A stretch of 64,000 nt of DNA from Strigamia acuminata (lineage: Eukaryota > Arthropoda > Chilopoda > Geophilomorpha > Linotaeniidae): contig OX442319.1 in assembly GCA_949358305.1 (NCBI GenBank), positions 8,804,001-8,868,000 on the forward strand. The letters are read 5' to 3'. The notes beneath the pieces are model-generated. The model worked only from the letters and a program-made list of their open reading frames with translations. It searched no databases and was not told the DNA's origin. Below are positions 1 to 9,998 of this stretch, piece by piece. Every line of letters begins with the position of its first letter. The stretch's first letter is position 1. The translations under genes and the position numbers were made by a program.

Positions 1-14
1 TACGCGAGTAACTA

Positions 15-314
15 CAAGTTCGCGCCCGGTATCTTGATGCTAAATTCGTATTGCGCATCCCTTTCTGCGCAGACGATTTTCTAATTTCAGTTATTTAGCA
101 GTAGTAAGCCTAATAATTCTAAAATAAAGTAAATAAACAACAATAAACTCATTATTAAAAGTAATTTACAGCGTATTACCACAATATTTTTATTTATTCA
201 CCTTATTTTTAGCATTATTAGGCCTAATATAGGCTTACTACTGCTACAGAAAATCGTCTGCGCAGAATGGGATGCGCAGTATGGATTTAGTATCAAGATA
301 CCGGGCGCAAACTG
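15..314. mobile_element. mariner-type MITE (foldback, ~100-bp TIRs)
   Basis: The two ends are inverted copies of each other for about 100 bp (roughly 15-118 against 212-314), sharing GCGCCCGGTATCTTGAT and CTGCGCAGACGATTTTCT. Each end abuts a TA dinucleotide (13-14 and 315-316), the duplication left by Tc1/mariner elements. There is no coding capacity. It lies in a threonine aldolase intron about 35 bp before the exon at 349. The superfamily call is inferred from the TA and the CAG-like ends. Confidence 0.7.
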
Positions 315-348
315 TAACAACTAAAACTCGACATGTTTTGTTAATTAG

Positions 349-2160
349 CGATGGTCCATTGTAATCGCCGAGGAATGGAAGTTCTTTTGGGTGACCAATC
401 GCACATGTTGACGTTCCAACAAGGTGACATTGCGCAGGTTGTAAAAAGATGTAAAAGCGCGTCAAAGCAAATCTACAACACTTATTTGCAACGATTATTT
501 GTATTTTTTTAGCTGGGAGGTGTACTTAGCCGTTCAGTGACCACAAACTCTGACGGAACGTTAAACCTGGACGAACTTCGTTCGAAAATTCGCATTTACG
601 ACGCGCTGTATCCAATCACGGGATTGATTTGTTTGGAAAACACGCATCTCAGGACTGGCGGTCAGCCATTACCACTCGAGTTTTTGGATGAAGCAAGTTG
701 GGTTTAATTTAATTTGTTAATTTAATTTAATTAATTAATTACAGATAGGTGCGTTGAAGCTGGAATTGGGTATTCCGACGCATCTGGATGGCGCGAGAAT
801 AATGAATGCGGCGGTTTATCATCGTGTGTCTCCCGCGAAAGTGGCTCAACACTTCGACTCCGTTTGTTTTTGCTTGTCCAAAGTAGTTTTTGGTCGTTAG
901 ATTAAGTATTAACGCGTGACTGAGCTTGTTTAAGGGTCTAGGTGCTCCGGTTGGTTCTATGCTGGTCGGTTCCGCTCAGTTTATTGACAGGTAAGTTGAA
1001 TTTGCACGGATTTTGTTTTGTTTTTAAATTGTGGTGATTTAATGTTTTTGTTAGGTCTTTTTGGGCACGTAAGATGTTAGGAGGTGGGATGCGTCAGGCA
1101 GGATATTTAGCTGCGGCTGGACTTTATTCTTTGGAAAATATGATCGATCGGTTAGATGAGGATCATCGACATGCCAAGCAAATTGCGGAAGGCAGGTTGC
1201 AATAGCGGGACTGGGAAGTGCATTTGCGGGCATAAAAATGCGTTTTGCGCAATGAATGCCGTTGTCACTGAATGTTTTTGTACCAAGAAATAAAATATTG
1301 CGTCAAGAAAATGCAATTTTACACAAAAATTCAATTTCACTCGAAAAGAATGCAATTATGCTCCCAATAAAGCAATTTTGCACAAGTTAAATGCAATTTT
1401 GCACCAAGAAAATGCAATTTTGCACCAAGAAAATGCAATTTTGCACTATGAAAATGCAATTTTGCACCAAGAAAATGCAATTTTGCACCAAGAAAATGCA
1501 ATTTTGCACAAGAAATTGCAATTTTGCACTAAAAGGTGCAATTTGCGCCCAAAAATGCATTTCTTGATCTGCGAATGTCCATTTTAATCTATAAAAATGA
1601 AATTTTGCTAAAAAAAAAAGTGACAATTTTTTTTTTTTACATTTACTTGTTAGCGAATTCAAAAACCGAAATTATATCGAAACGGAGAACACAATTATTG
1701 TAATAATTCTTTTACTACAGCTTTAGCAAGTCTGAAATCAAAAGTGATTACGCTCGATCCTAACGTGGTACGAACCAATATTATTTTTGCCAAAGTTAAC
1801 GAGAATATTATAAAGGCTGAAAAATTGTGTCAAAGATTAACTGAGGTTCGTTTAGTATTTATTTCTCAAGTAGAATTGCAGGTGAGGCTCTAAATGTCCA
1901 CTATGTAGGTGTTACCCCGAGAGAAAAAAGACCTTGAAAAAGCGATAGTGGTGAAGATAAGCAAAATGGGAGAGGCGACGATTCGTATAGTAACCCATGC
2001 CAATGTCAGCCAAAAAGATGTCGAATTGTCCATTCAAAAATTTATATATGTAATTGTGAGTGTTCGGACGGACGCCACGTGGTCGGGGGAGAGCCACGGA
2101 GGCGCTGGACGCAACACACACGATAAAACAAACCACGAAATACACGGAGACACAATATAG
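349..2160 (+). CDS. L-threonine aldolase, 3' half, 7 exons; C-terminus replaced by LTR sequence
   Basis: This is the 3' half of a PLP-dependent fold-type I aldolase that cleaves threonine/allo-threonine to glycine and acetaldehyde. Exons that keep one frame are 349-437, 513-696, 749-882, 935-990, 1055-1191, 1721-1845 and 1909-2054. Visible landmarks are MVHCNRRG, the PLP-stacking His in GDQSHM, THLDGAR, and the PLP-lysine motif [12 protein letters not shown], whose Lys codon ends at 882. The N-terminal exons lie left of the window. The intron at 1192 keeps the frame only with a GC donor. The last exon is interrupted at 2055 by an antisense LTR. Read-through replaces the last 8 residues with about 35 LTR-encoded ones and stops at 2158-2160. 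The family call is firm. Whether the chimeric protein is made or active is unknown. Confidence 0.88.
1384..1550 (+). repeat. 21-bp tandem array in threonine aldolase intron
   Basis: About seven head-to-tail copies of AATGCAATTTTGCACCAAGA plus one base, with decayed copies on both sides (about 1240-1384 and 1530-1560). Because 21 is divisible by 3, both strands look open and give repetitive peptides, which are not taken as genes. The array sits in the 529-bp intron 1192-1720 and explains much of its length. Confidence 0.85.
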
Positions 2161-2677
2161 TTTTAGTTATGGCTTTATTGGATGTCTAGGGGTATGATTG
2201 TAGTGTCCCATAGTGTATTTCCCAAGGCGGCGGTTCCTTCGAACCGTCCCTAATCAGACCGCGTGGCACGGCGGCCATCGGCCGCCATGACACACGAGGT
2301 CGGTAATCGGTTTTGGGCCACGCCGCCGAAGTTACGGTTAACGTCCGGCGGACGTGGCGCAACTGGACGCTCAGGTCCCGGCGGGCGATATCATCGCCAC
2401 GCCGATAGTTTGGGTTATCTCAATAGCCAGTTTCGGAGGCGGTCGCGATGCGACCGTTCGCCTTGCTGGTTGATCAACAACTCTCTTGTCCCTACGGGGA
2501 CCAACCACTTCCGGAAGGGCGACTTCCGGGGCCCGATCCTGCTTGACCAAAGGCCCGCAGCTCCACCTGGTTGCGGGGGACCGCAACAGGCTGCGCGAGA
2601 TACGAGAGGCGCTGGAGCTGCGCCAAGTGCATTGCCGTTGCAGTGCAGCGACCCGTGCGCAGGGGCAGCTGGTCACA
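2055..2677 (-). repeat. 3' LTR of Gypsy copy 1
   Basis: 623 bp, GC-rich against an AT-rich background, bounded by TG and CA. It matches 12223-12845. It carries AATAAA on the element strand (within CCAATAAAGCC, around 2175) and several perfect short hairpins (2229-2248, 2270-2286, 2440-2456, 2488-2501, 2508-2517). Open frames on both strands are a by-product of composition and are not called as genes. Confidence 0.93.
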
Positions 2678-3175
2678 TTTCCCCCCCCTGGAAAAAGGTA
2701 AGTACGAGGGGGTACAACGCAATCACTGAAGTGGTTGTTGAAAGTTAACACATCGCATTACTTTTCTTTTTTCAGATTATCAGATGACCATATTTCGGAC
2801 GAGCCATCAGCTAGAACGAAGATCACCGGTAGGAATGCACTTGGGAAAATAACAACACTACAAAGGAACACACACACACTTACCCCCAGGATGGAAAACT
2901 TGTACAATTTAAACACTATTGAAAAATAAAAATGTAAAATAACACTTGTAATTTAAAAATATATATGAATAAAAAACACTTTTTGAACTTTAAAATCTAA
3001 CATTTGTAGTTATTGAATCCATTTAACATTAAAAGGTAAGTATGCTAATTTTAACACTTTGGAATAATTAATAATAAAAAAAAACTTGTTTTGACAATAA
3101 AAAAAAATTATTTCTGGCACTATAAAAGTCTTAACAGGCTTGGCCAAAATCTCCTTTAAAACGGCGGCGAAAACT
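2678..3175 (-). other. Non-coding 3' internal region and polypurine tract of Gypsy copy 1
   Basis: The stretch between the stop of the third ORF and the 3' LTR is AT-rich and non-coding. Next to the LTR the element strand reads CCAGGGGGGGGAAA (2678-2691), the polypurine tract that primes plus-strand synthesis. On the opposite strand there is a consensus splice donor AAAAAG|GTAAGT (intron start 2698) and acceptor TTTTCAG (ends 2775). The matching region in copy 2 is 46953-47442. Confidence 0.75.
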
Positions 3176-4441
3176 TCACTGCAGCGATTTCCCCGGTGTG
3201 GGTGGCGTATCGTCGGTTTTTGGCTCTTCTTCAGTTTTGTCGTCGACGAATTCTTCTGCTAGCTTCTTGCGTGACTTCTTATTCGACTTCTTTTTCACGG
3301 CGGTAGCTTTGGGCTCGGGAACGACTGGCGGTGGTGGTGGCGGCGTGTGCGACTCCTCGTTCGGTGCGCCGTCAATCTGCATCGCGGTCTCGATCGTTGC
3401 TTCGGTGGCGACTACATTGTTGTCGCAAACTGGTGGAGGATCCGCGAATCCCTGGAACACGACGTTCGTCGGGCGTTCTCCAACCATCGGCGGCATAATG
3501 ACAGCCGGCGTCGCCGCTGTATTGGCACCAAACATCGTTTGCGGTAGTTGGCAGGCTGCTGGAAAAGCGATTGCGGCCGCCGTGGCTTTGGTCGGGATCA
3601 GGTTCACAATACCTTGGATTGGTTGAGGACCGTACTGTCCCGCCCAAGCTGTTCGTAGCTCATCGGGAGTTTTTTCCGTTTGAGCTGGGATTTTCTTAAC
3701 GAGTGCGCGTGGCGCATTCGATGTGATTGTGGCCGATGGCGCAGTCAATTGCTGATGAGCCGCTTTCTCGGCGTCTCTTTTCGCCATTCGGTCCTTATGG
3801 TCCGCGTGTTTTTTCGCTCTGTACCGAATTTTTGCTTCGGTGTTCACGCTTCGTTCACTCAACGTAGGATTTTCGATCGCCACAAGTCGTCGCATTTCCA
3901 GCAATTTCTCCGAAATGTTTGGACGGGCGGTCGGTGGTTGGTGAGGAGTTGGGGCGACGGTACTTTGTACGGTCGCTTTTGTCTCCTCGGCAGCCTTCTT
4001 TTTAAGCACAAATGGCTTATGTGGCGGACGAAGAACCTTCTGCGACGTCGTCGCTGCGGGTTTCTTCGTAGAGATATTAGTAGAGGCAGTCGGCGGCGGT
4101 TGAGAGCGTACGCTCTTCGTTGCCGTTTTCTGTCTTTTCTTTGGGGGTTCCGTCGGTGTGGCATTCGCCACACGCGCTTGTTCCCTGTCTGCGATTTCCT
4201 TCTCGCGTTCTGCGCGCGATCGGACGCGCATCCAGTTAATATGTCGGTGGTGCAGCGGAATCGGCTGACCGGGCAGCGTCATGAACATGACAAACCATTC
4301 TTCGAGTGGTTGATCCGTCAGCACGATTTCGTCTCCGCCGCAGTTCATGCACGGGATTCGCGATAGATTCCACAGTGTGATGTAGCCGAAGCCGTTGCAT
4401 ACTGGGCACTGGACCCATTCGTTGTTTCGGTGATTTTCCAT
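3176..4441 (-). CDS. Third ORF of Gypsy copy 1: zinc-ribbon, NLS-rich protein (421 aa)
   Basis: The ORF lies downstream of pol, where env would be, but has no signal peptide or membrane segment. Residues 12-34 form C-x2-C-x15-C-x2-C, a zinc-ribbon-like pair of knuckles similar in spacing to DnaJ-type CxxC motifs. A basic stretch PPKKRQKT near residue 100 and a lysine-rich block near the C-terminus look like nuclear localisation signals. The middle is Ala/Pro/Thr-rich and probably disordered. Copy 2 encodes 424 aa, differing by a three-residue indel and a few substitutions. I do not recognise a family. Nucleic-acid binding in the nucleus is an inference from the zinc ligands and charge. Confidence 0.75.
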   Translation of the reverse strand: MENHRNNEWVQCPVCNGFGYITLWNLSRIPCMNCGGDEIVLTDQPLEEWFVMFMTLPGQPIPLHHRHINWMRVRSRAEREKEIADREQARVANATPTEPPKKRQKTATKSVRSQPPPTASTNISTKKPAATTSQKVLRPPHKPFVLKKKAAEETKATVQSTVAPTPHQPPTARPNISEKLLEMRRLVAIENPTLSERSVNTEAKIRYRAKKHADHKDRMAKRDAEKAAHQQLTAPSATITSNAPRALVKKIPAQTEKTPDELRTAWAGQYGPQPIQGIVNLIPTKATAAAIAFPAACQLPQTMFGANTAATPAVIMPPMVGERPTNVVFQGFADPPPVCDNNVVATEATIETAMQIDGAPNEESHTPPPPPPVVPEPKATAVKKKSNKKSRKKLAEEFVDDKTEEEPKTDDTPPTPGKSLQ

Positions 4442-4662
4442 TGTTTTTTCAAACTTTTCGTCTCGATTTTCCAGAGAAGTTCCACACGACTGGTCAGTGG
4501 CGATCGCAGTGAATAAGTGATTTGATCAACGAATGGTGGTGTTTAAGTATGGAACCGGAAGACGTCCCGCGAACGTTTAATTGGCGTATGGACCGCAGAT
4601 GTTTTGTAAACAGTCTGTGATTGGTCCAAATGGGTCTCCCGATTTGAAGTGTCACCTAGCGG

Positions 4663-7600
4663 TCAATCCCGATATCGGATCGGTAAAACGTGATTTCTCG
4701 AAGGTCTATTTGAGTCCGAATTTGGTTTTGGTCGAGCCGTCGTGGGTTTTTGTGAATCCACTTGTGGCAACAGCAAGGGTTTTATTCTTTTTGGTTTCCC
4801 AAAAGGTTTTACTGGTGTTGGCAACTTAGTTGCGATACCAGATTCCGTTGGTCGCACTGGAGTTGGCAATATTGTTGCTGTTCCAGTGTCCACAGGTTGG
4901 TTTTCAAGAACTTCTTCATCTTCCTTATCTAAAATGGGCCATTCAGCCTTTTCTTCTGAGGGGATGAATCTCCTGAGTTTTACAATGTTGTGTGTACCCC
5001 TCGCTTGCAAAGTTATTGGTTTCGCAAGGGCATACGCATTGTTGTTAAAGACTTTAGTTATTACATAAGGTCCTTCAAAGCGATCCTCAAGGGACGCAGC
5101 ATATCGATTAGCAGCATTGGACAATGGGTGGGTCTTTAGTAGAACCAAATCTCCAATTTCGAACTTATCGTCGCTGCGGTGTTGATCGTAGTAAGTTTTC
5201 TGTTTTGCTTGGGCCAGACTCTTATTTTTAAGAGCTGCAGCAATCAGAGTACGGTGTCTAGCGACTAGCATTCTGACAGCGTCGTAGGGCCTATTTGGGT
5301 CGAATGGGGTGTCATAAGACACATCTCGATTATCCCAAAATGGTCGTAATTCCCTGCCATACGTCAGCATTGCTGGTGTAAAACCGGTAGACACATTTGG
5401 GGCAGAGTGCAAAGCAAAATTTATCTGGTCAATGCATCTGTCCCAGTGATCGTGCTCAAATGTAAAAATTCGAAGCATAATCTTGATATTCCTGTTTACG
5501 CGTTCAGTCAGGTTAGTCTGGGGATGGTAAGGCGTTGCTTTAATTGGTACAACCCCTGCATCGTCACAGAGAGTCTGAAACACGTCAGAAATGAATTGGG
5601 GGCCATTATCGCTCAACATGAAACGAGGGCACCCATGACAGCTGAAAAATCGTTTTAAAATTGGTGCAATTGCAGTCATTTTAGCGGATCTCAGCGGTGT
5701 AGCTTCCATCCAGCCGGTGGCATAATCCACCACAACTAGAATGAAGCGATTTCTGTTCGAGGTTCTAGGTAATGGACCTATTAGATCGATTCCTATCTTC
5801 TCAAAACGACCAATTTTTGGAGAAGTTGGGACCATCAATCCCTTTGGTTTTCTCTGAATCGGTTTGCAGCGTTGGCAGCGATTGCAGCTTGCTACATGAA
5901 GTTTTACTTCTTTTTGCATGCCAGGCCAGAAATAAACTCTTTTCAATCGCTCTAGAGTTACTTCAACTCCTCCGTGACCAGCCATCGGATGGTCGTGAAT
6001 TAGTTGAAGTGCTGCGAGTTGCAGAGATGGTGGAATAAAGATTTTAAATCCAATTCCCAAATCCTCTTCCTCCACAAAGAAATCAGTTTTAAAAGGTGCA
6101 TAAATAATAAGCATTCCTTTTCTAGTGAGTGTGCAGTCGTACTGCCTTTCTTCCAAGAACTTAGGAAGTTCTGGTCGAGGTTGTCCATCATCCAATTCCA
6201 ACCATTCGATTAGTTTTGAAAGATGTTTATCTGCACGCTGCTGTAATATAATGTTCTCGAAAGACATCGGGTAATCGGTCTCATTGGTGAGATATGCCAG
6301 AGCAACAGGCTCTATAATCTCAGTTAGAGTTGCTTTCCCTTCTAATGGATTGCCATTATCAAGAGAGACTCTGGATAAGGCATCTGCGACTTGATTGTCG
6401 GTGCCTTTCCGGTACTTGATGGTGAAATTTTCATTCTGCAATTTCATTGCCCACCTAGCCAGTCTTCCAGCTGGATTTTCCATTGTCATGAGAAATCTCA
6501 GAGCATGATGGTCAGTCTCAACTTGGTACTCAGAATATTCAATGTATGGTTTGAACTTATCAACCGCCCAAACCACAGCTAAACATTCCAAATCGGTGGT
6601 GCTGTAGTTGTTTTCCGCGCCTTGCAGAGTTCTGCTGGCGTACGCAACTGGTCTTAAAGCACCATGGTCATCAATTTGCATGAGGACAGCTCCGAGCCCG
6701 CCGCCACTAGCATCTGTATGGATGGTGAAGTTGCGTGCGAAATCAGGCAGAGGCAGCATAATTCCTTTTGCAAGTTGATTTTTCAAATATTCGAAGGCAA
6801 CATTGCATTCTTCAGACCATTCCCATTTTGTATCTTTCTTTAGAAGGGCAAAGAACGGTTTTTGAGTAATACTCAATTTTGGAATCAGAGCAGCATAGAA
6901 ACCCACCATTCCAATAAAACGCTGAAGTTGTTTTATACTGGAAGGGGTTGGATAATTTAAAATTGCTTCCACTTTGTCGTTGTTTGGGCTGTAACTCCCA
7001 TTTGACATCGTGAAACCAAGAAAACTTAGTTCTTCTGGGCAAATAAATGACTTTGACGGACTCGCTGTCAATTTATTTTTGTCTAATTTTGACAATATGT
7101 CATCTAAATGCTGAAGGTGTTCTTCAAATGAGTCGCTAAAGATGATAATATCATCGAGGTAAGCGAGTGCCCACTTGTGTTGTGCAGTTCCAAGAACTTG
7201 ATCCATCATTCTCTGAAACGCACTGGGTGCATTGCACAGTCCGAAAGGCATACGAGTAAACTGGTATGTTCCATCAGAAGTAGAAAAAGCAGTTTTCTTC
7301 TTGTCACTTGGTTTAAGTTTTATTTGGTAATAACCTTTAGTTAAATCCAAAGTAGAAAAGAACTTTTTTCCACCTAAACAGGCCAAAATCATAGAAATTG
7401 AGGGAATCTGATAGACGTCCTTAATTGTGATTTTATTTAGCCAGCGAAAGTCAATTCAGAGGCGGTACCCTCCGTCTTTCTTTGCAACAATCACGGGGGG
7501 ATTTTTATAACTCCCCTCGCAAGGTTCGGCCCAACCATCTCTCAGCAATTCGGCAACCAATTCGCGATAAATCTCAGCTTTCTTGGGATTCATTGGTCGG

Positions 7601-8373
7601 TCTTTGCATCGAAATGAAGGCGCATCTCCAGTCGGAATTGGATGTTCCAACGTGGGGTGGCAGCCAGCTTTGTCACTAAACACATGTCTGTATTTTTCTA
7701 CAAGAGTTAAGATTTGAGATCTCTGCCTTGGTGACAAATTGCTTTTTGCTAACAGTCTCTGGCTCAAATCAGCCGTGGAGACAGAAGGTGACTTTGATTC
7801 TGCAACCAAAGCATCCCATCGATCCATTATTGCATTTCCAAGTTCTTCAGGCGATGGTGGGTCGTCGAAGGGAAATGTGTCATGTGGAAAATCAAGAAAG
7901 AAATATTCTCGATCTGTTAGATTGAGAACAATCCTATTTTCGATAATCCAAGAGCAACCTAATAATATAAATTTGGAAGCTGATGGAAGAACAGTAAATG
8001 TCACAGGGATTTCGCCACCCCGCCACTTGAGTGACAGCGTGATTGTCCCGATTGGACGTGTTGGCCTATCGCCAGTGTATACAACTCGATTTTCTAAAAA
8101 TGGAGTCATAAAGTGCAAGAGGTTTAGCTTTTTAAGCATTCCCCCGCTGATGTACCTGTGGGTTGCCCCAGAATCCATCAGAGCGGTGACCTTTAAACCG
8201 TTTAGTGTTGCCTTGATGTAAGGCAGGGGAGTAATACTCTTTCCTGTCTTCAATGCAACGTTTACATGGTCGATTTCAGGTTCTGTGGAAAAAACCACGC
8301 GAGGATCTGGCTCTGTGGATGAAATGTCATCAAATAGAGCATCCTCCATGTCCTCTTCCATTGGAATCAACAC
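4663..8373 (-). pseudogene. pol: Gypsy copy 1 pol (protease-RT-RNase H-integrase), one nonsense codon
   Basis: Ty3/Gypsy-order polyprotein: aspartic protease with LMDSGATH, RT with LDLTKGYYQIKL, RMPFGLCNAPSAFQ and active-site YLDD, RNase H beginning FTIHTDASGGGLGAVL, and integrase with an HHCC zinc region (AGHGG...CNRCQRC), a DDE core (IDLIGP, LSDNGPQF, TNLTERVNR) and a GPY module (FEGPYVI). A TGA at 7456-7458 (TGT in copy 2) splits it after the RT finger region, giving two reading blocks, 7456-8373 and 4663-7455. Everything else stays open. Pol lies in the -1 frame relative to gag, with no stop between them, as expected for frameshift expression. Confidence 0.93.
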
Positions 8374-8396
8374 TATAGTAAGAGCGCAGTCGTCAG

Positions 8397-9998
8397 TTAC
8401 TCGGGGGTTTCTGTCGACTGCGACTCCTCGTTTCCCGACATTTCAGGCCAGCCACCAAATTCATTGGCTGCAAGCATAGCCTGCATCATGCTGTGTTGGG
8501 CAGCGGCGATTGTTTCCATTGCTGCTTTAGCGGCTTCCACTTTAAGGGGGCAATCCCTTTCAAAGTGTGCGCCACCGCAGCCCCAGCAACCGCCAACTCT
8601 TGGTTTGGTCGCATAGTCTTTGAGCCTATTGCTCGGGACTAGCGCCTTCTCGTTGCCTTCTGCGGCCTTTGTTGCTGCTATCGCAGCATTTTTAGGCGCA
8701 GGGAACAGTGTTCTATTGTTTGGATTTCTCAATCCAAACGGAACAAATTTCGGTTTATCTCCACCCGCAGCATTTGGTATTGTTACCATTTGCTGGTTGG
8801 ATTTTTGAATTGGCGTAACAGTTTCTGTTTTTGCCGCCTCAATGATTGCTGCATTTGTCACAGTTTCCTGATTTATGATCGCGGCCTCCGTAGCAATGCA
8901 GGCTCTCCTGAGCGACGCCCAAGTGTTCTCTAAATTAATGGCATTTGCGACCATGTTCTTGGCCGCTGGGCGCAGAATTGCCAGCACTTTTTGAATTTGC
9001 TGGCTCTCGTGCACAGGAATAGTCAATTGAGCGTATAACTTCTCGAGTCTTATCACCACTTGGGTGGCAGACTCATGAGACAGTTGCTGTGTTTTAGCAA
9101 TTTCTGCTAAAAGCAGCGCATCGCTCGGACGAAAATGGGTGATAAATTCATGTTCGAATTCCTCCCAATTCGTTTTGGCATGAGAAGAGAACCATGTGGC
9201 CGCATCTCCTCGGAAAAACTTAAACAAATGCTCAGCAAGCACTTGGTTCAGATAGGGCAAAGCAAAGCGTAGAGAACGTTTTAAATCAATAAGGAAAGAC
9301 TTAGCTTTCGTTTTGTCCCCTGCAAACGCTTCAATTCCAATGGATTTGACTCGTTTACTTAGCTCTACTTCATCCATTGGTCTGGGAGCAGGCATAGCCT
9401 GGTCAGTTTTGTGAAGAAACTTTTCTCCCCAAGCCAGAAAAAGAGGATTTCCAGTCGTAGGCGTTGAGCCTGTGCTGGATCCAGAGTTTGGTGTTGTCAC
9501 GGTGGGAGAAATCGTGTTTGAGATTGCAGATTGTGCTCTCAAATTCGATTGTCCAGCCGCCACCACGCTGTCAACGATAGCTTTTTGACTAGCTATCATC
9601 TTCAACAAGCTTTCATTCGATAATTTCGCAGAGTCTAACTCCTGCAAAGCATGAGTTAACCGGTCGCTAATATCACCGAATTCCGTGCGCGTTTGCGTTA
9701 ATTGACGCATAGTGCTATCCGATTTGTCTTGGAGTTCCACCAAGTGATCGGCTACTTTCAGAAGCGTGTCTTCCCACACTTCGTAGGTTGTCATATCATC
9801 GATAACTAGATTAAAGACGTTGCAAGTCGTTTCAAGCATCGCTTGATCCAACAATTTAACTTTAGGACTTGACATATTGTCGTTTGAAGAAGCAATCGAA
9901 TTATTATCCGAGTCGTTCAAATCTGAATCCGTTGCGGGTGTGAAAGAATTAGGTGCAGGAGAGTCCCACGTGGTCTTACCAGTTCTGGTCGCTGGCAT
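8397..9998 (-). CDS. gag: Gypsy copy 1 gag (533 aa from first ATG)
   Basis: Nucleocapsid/capsid precursor that packages element RNA. The first ATG begins MPATRTGKTTWD. The frame is open 31 codons further upstream but has no ATG there, so this start is preferred. The middle has an Ala/Gln-rich predicted helical region and a retrotransposon-gag capsid-like segment (AFAGDKTKAKSFLIDLKRSL). The C-terminal zinc knuckle is CWGCGGAHFERDC, spaced C-x2-C-x3-H-x4-C, one residue shorter than the usual CCHC. The frame is intact. Copy 2 (40121-41722) differs by only a couple of residues. Confidence 0.9.
   Translation of the reverse strand: MPATRTGKTTWDSPAPNSFTPATDSDLNDSDNNSIASSNDNMSSPKVKLLDQAMLETTCNVFNLVIDDMTTYEVWEDTLLKVADHLVELQDKSDSTMRQLTQTRTEFGDISDRLTHALQELDSAKLSNESLLKMIASQKAIVDSVVAAGQSNLRAQSAISNTISPTVTTPNSGSSTGSTPTTGNPLFLAWGEKFLHKTDQAMPAPRPMDEVELSKRVKSIGIEAFAGDKTKAKSFLIDLKRSLRFALPYLNQVLAEHLFKFFRGDAATWFSSHAKTNWEEFEHEFITHFRPSDALLLAEIAKTQQLSHESATQVVIRLEKLYAQLTIPVHESQQIQKVLAILRPAAKNMVANAINLENTWASLRRACIATEAAIINQETVTNAAIIEAAKTETVTPIQKSNQQMVTIPNAAGGDKPKFVPFGLRNPNNRTLFPAPKNAAIAATKAAEGNEKALVPSNRLKDYATKPRVGGCWGCGGAHFERDCPLKVEAAKAAMETIAAAQHSMMQAMLAANEFGGWPEMSGNEESQSTETPE

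Noticed and set aside
1384-1550. Possible CRISPR-like array
   Set aside because: Head-to-tail 21-bp units without spacers in a eukaryotic intron.
1378-1662. Open frames NAILHQE and LVQNCIF on opposite strands
   Set aside because: Products of the 21-bp tandem array inside an intron.
2263-2748. 161-codon Arg/Pro/Gly-rich frame across the LTR (and equivalents at 12431, 37240, 47372)
   Set aside because: GC-rich LTR composition opens several frames on both strands, with no recognisable domain. The only notable point is the nearby antisense splice pair, reported separately.
3198-4366. Plus-strand frames of 142 and 228 codons
   Set aside because: Shadows of the third Gypsy ORF, which has zinc ligands and a proper start on the minus strand.
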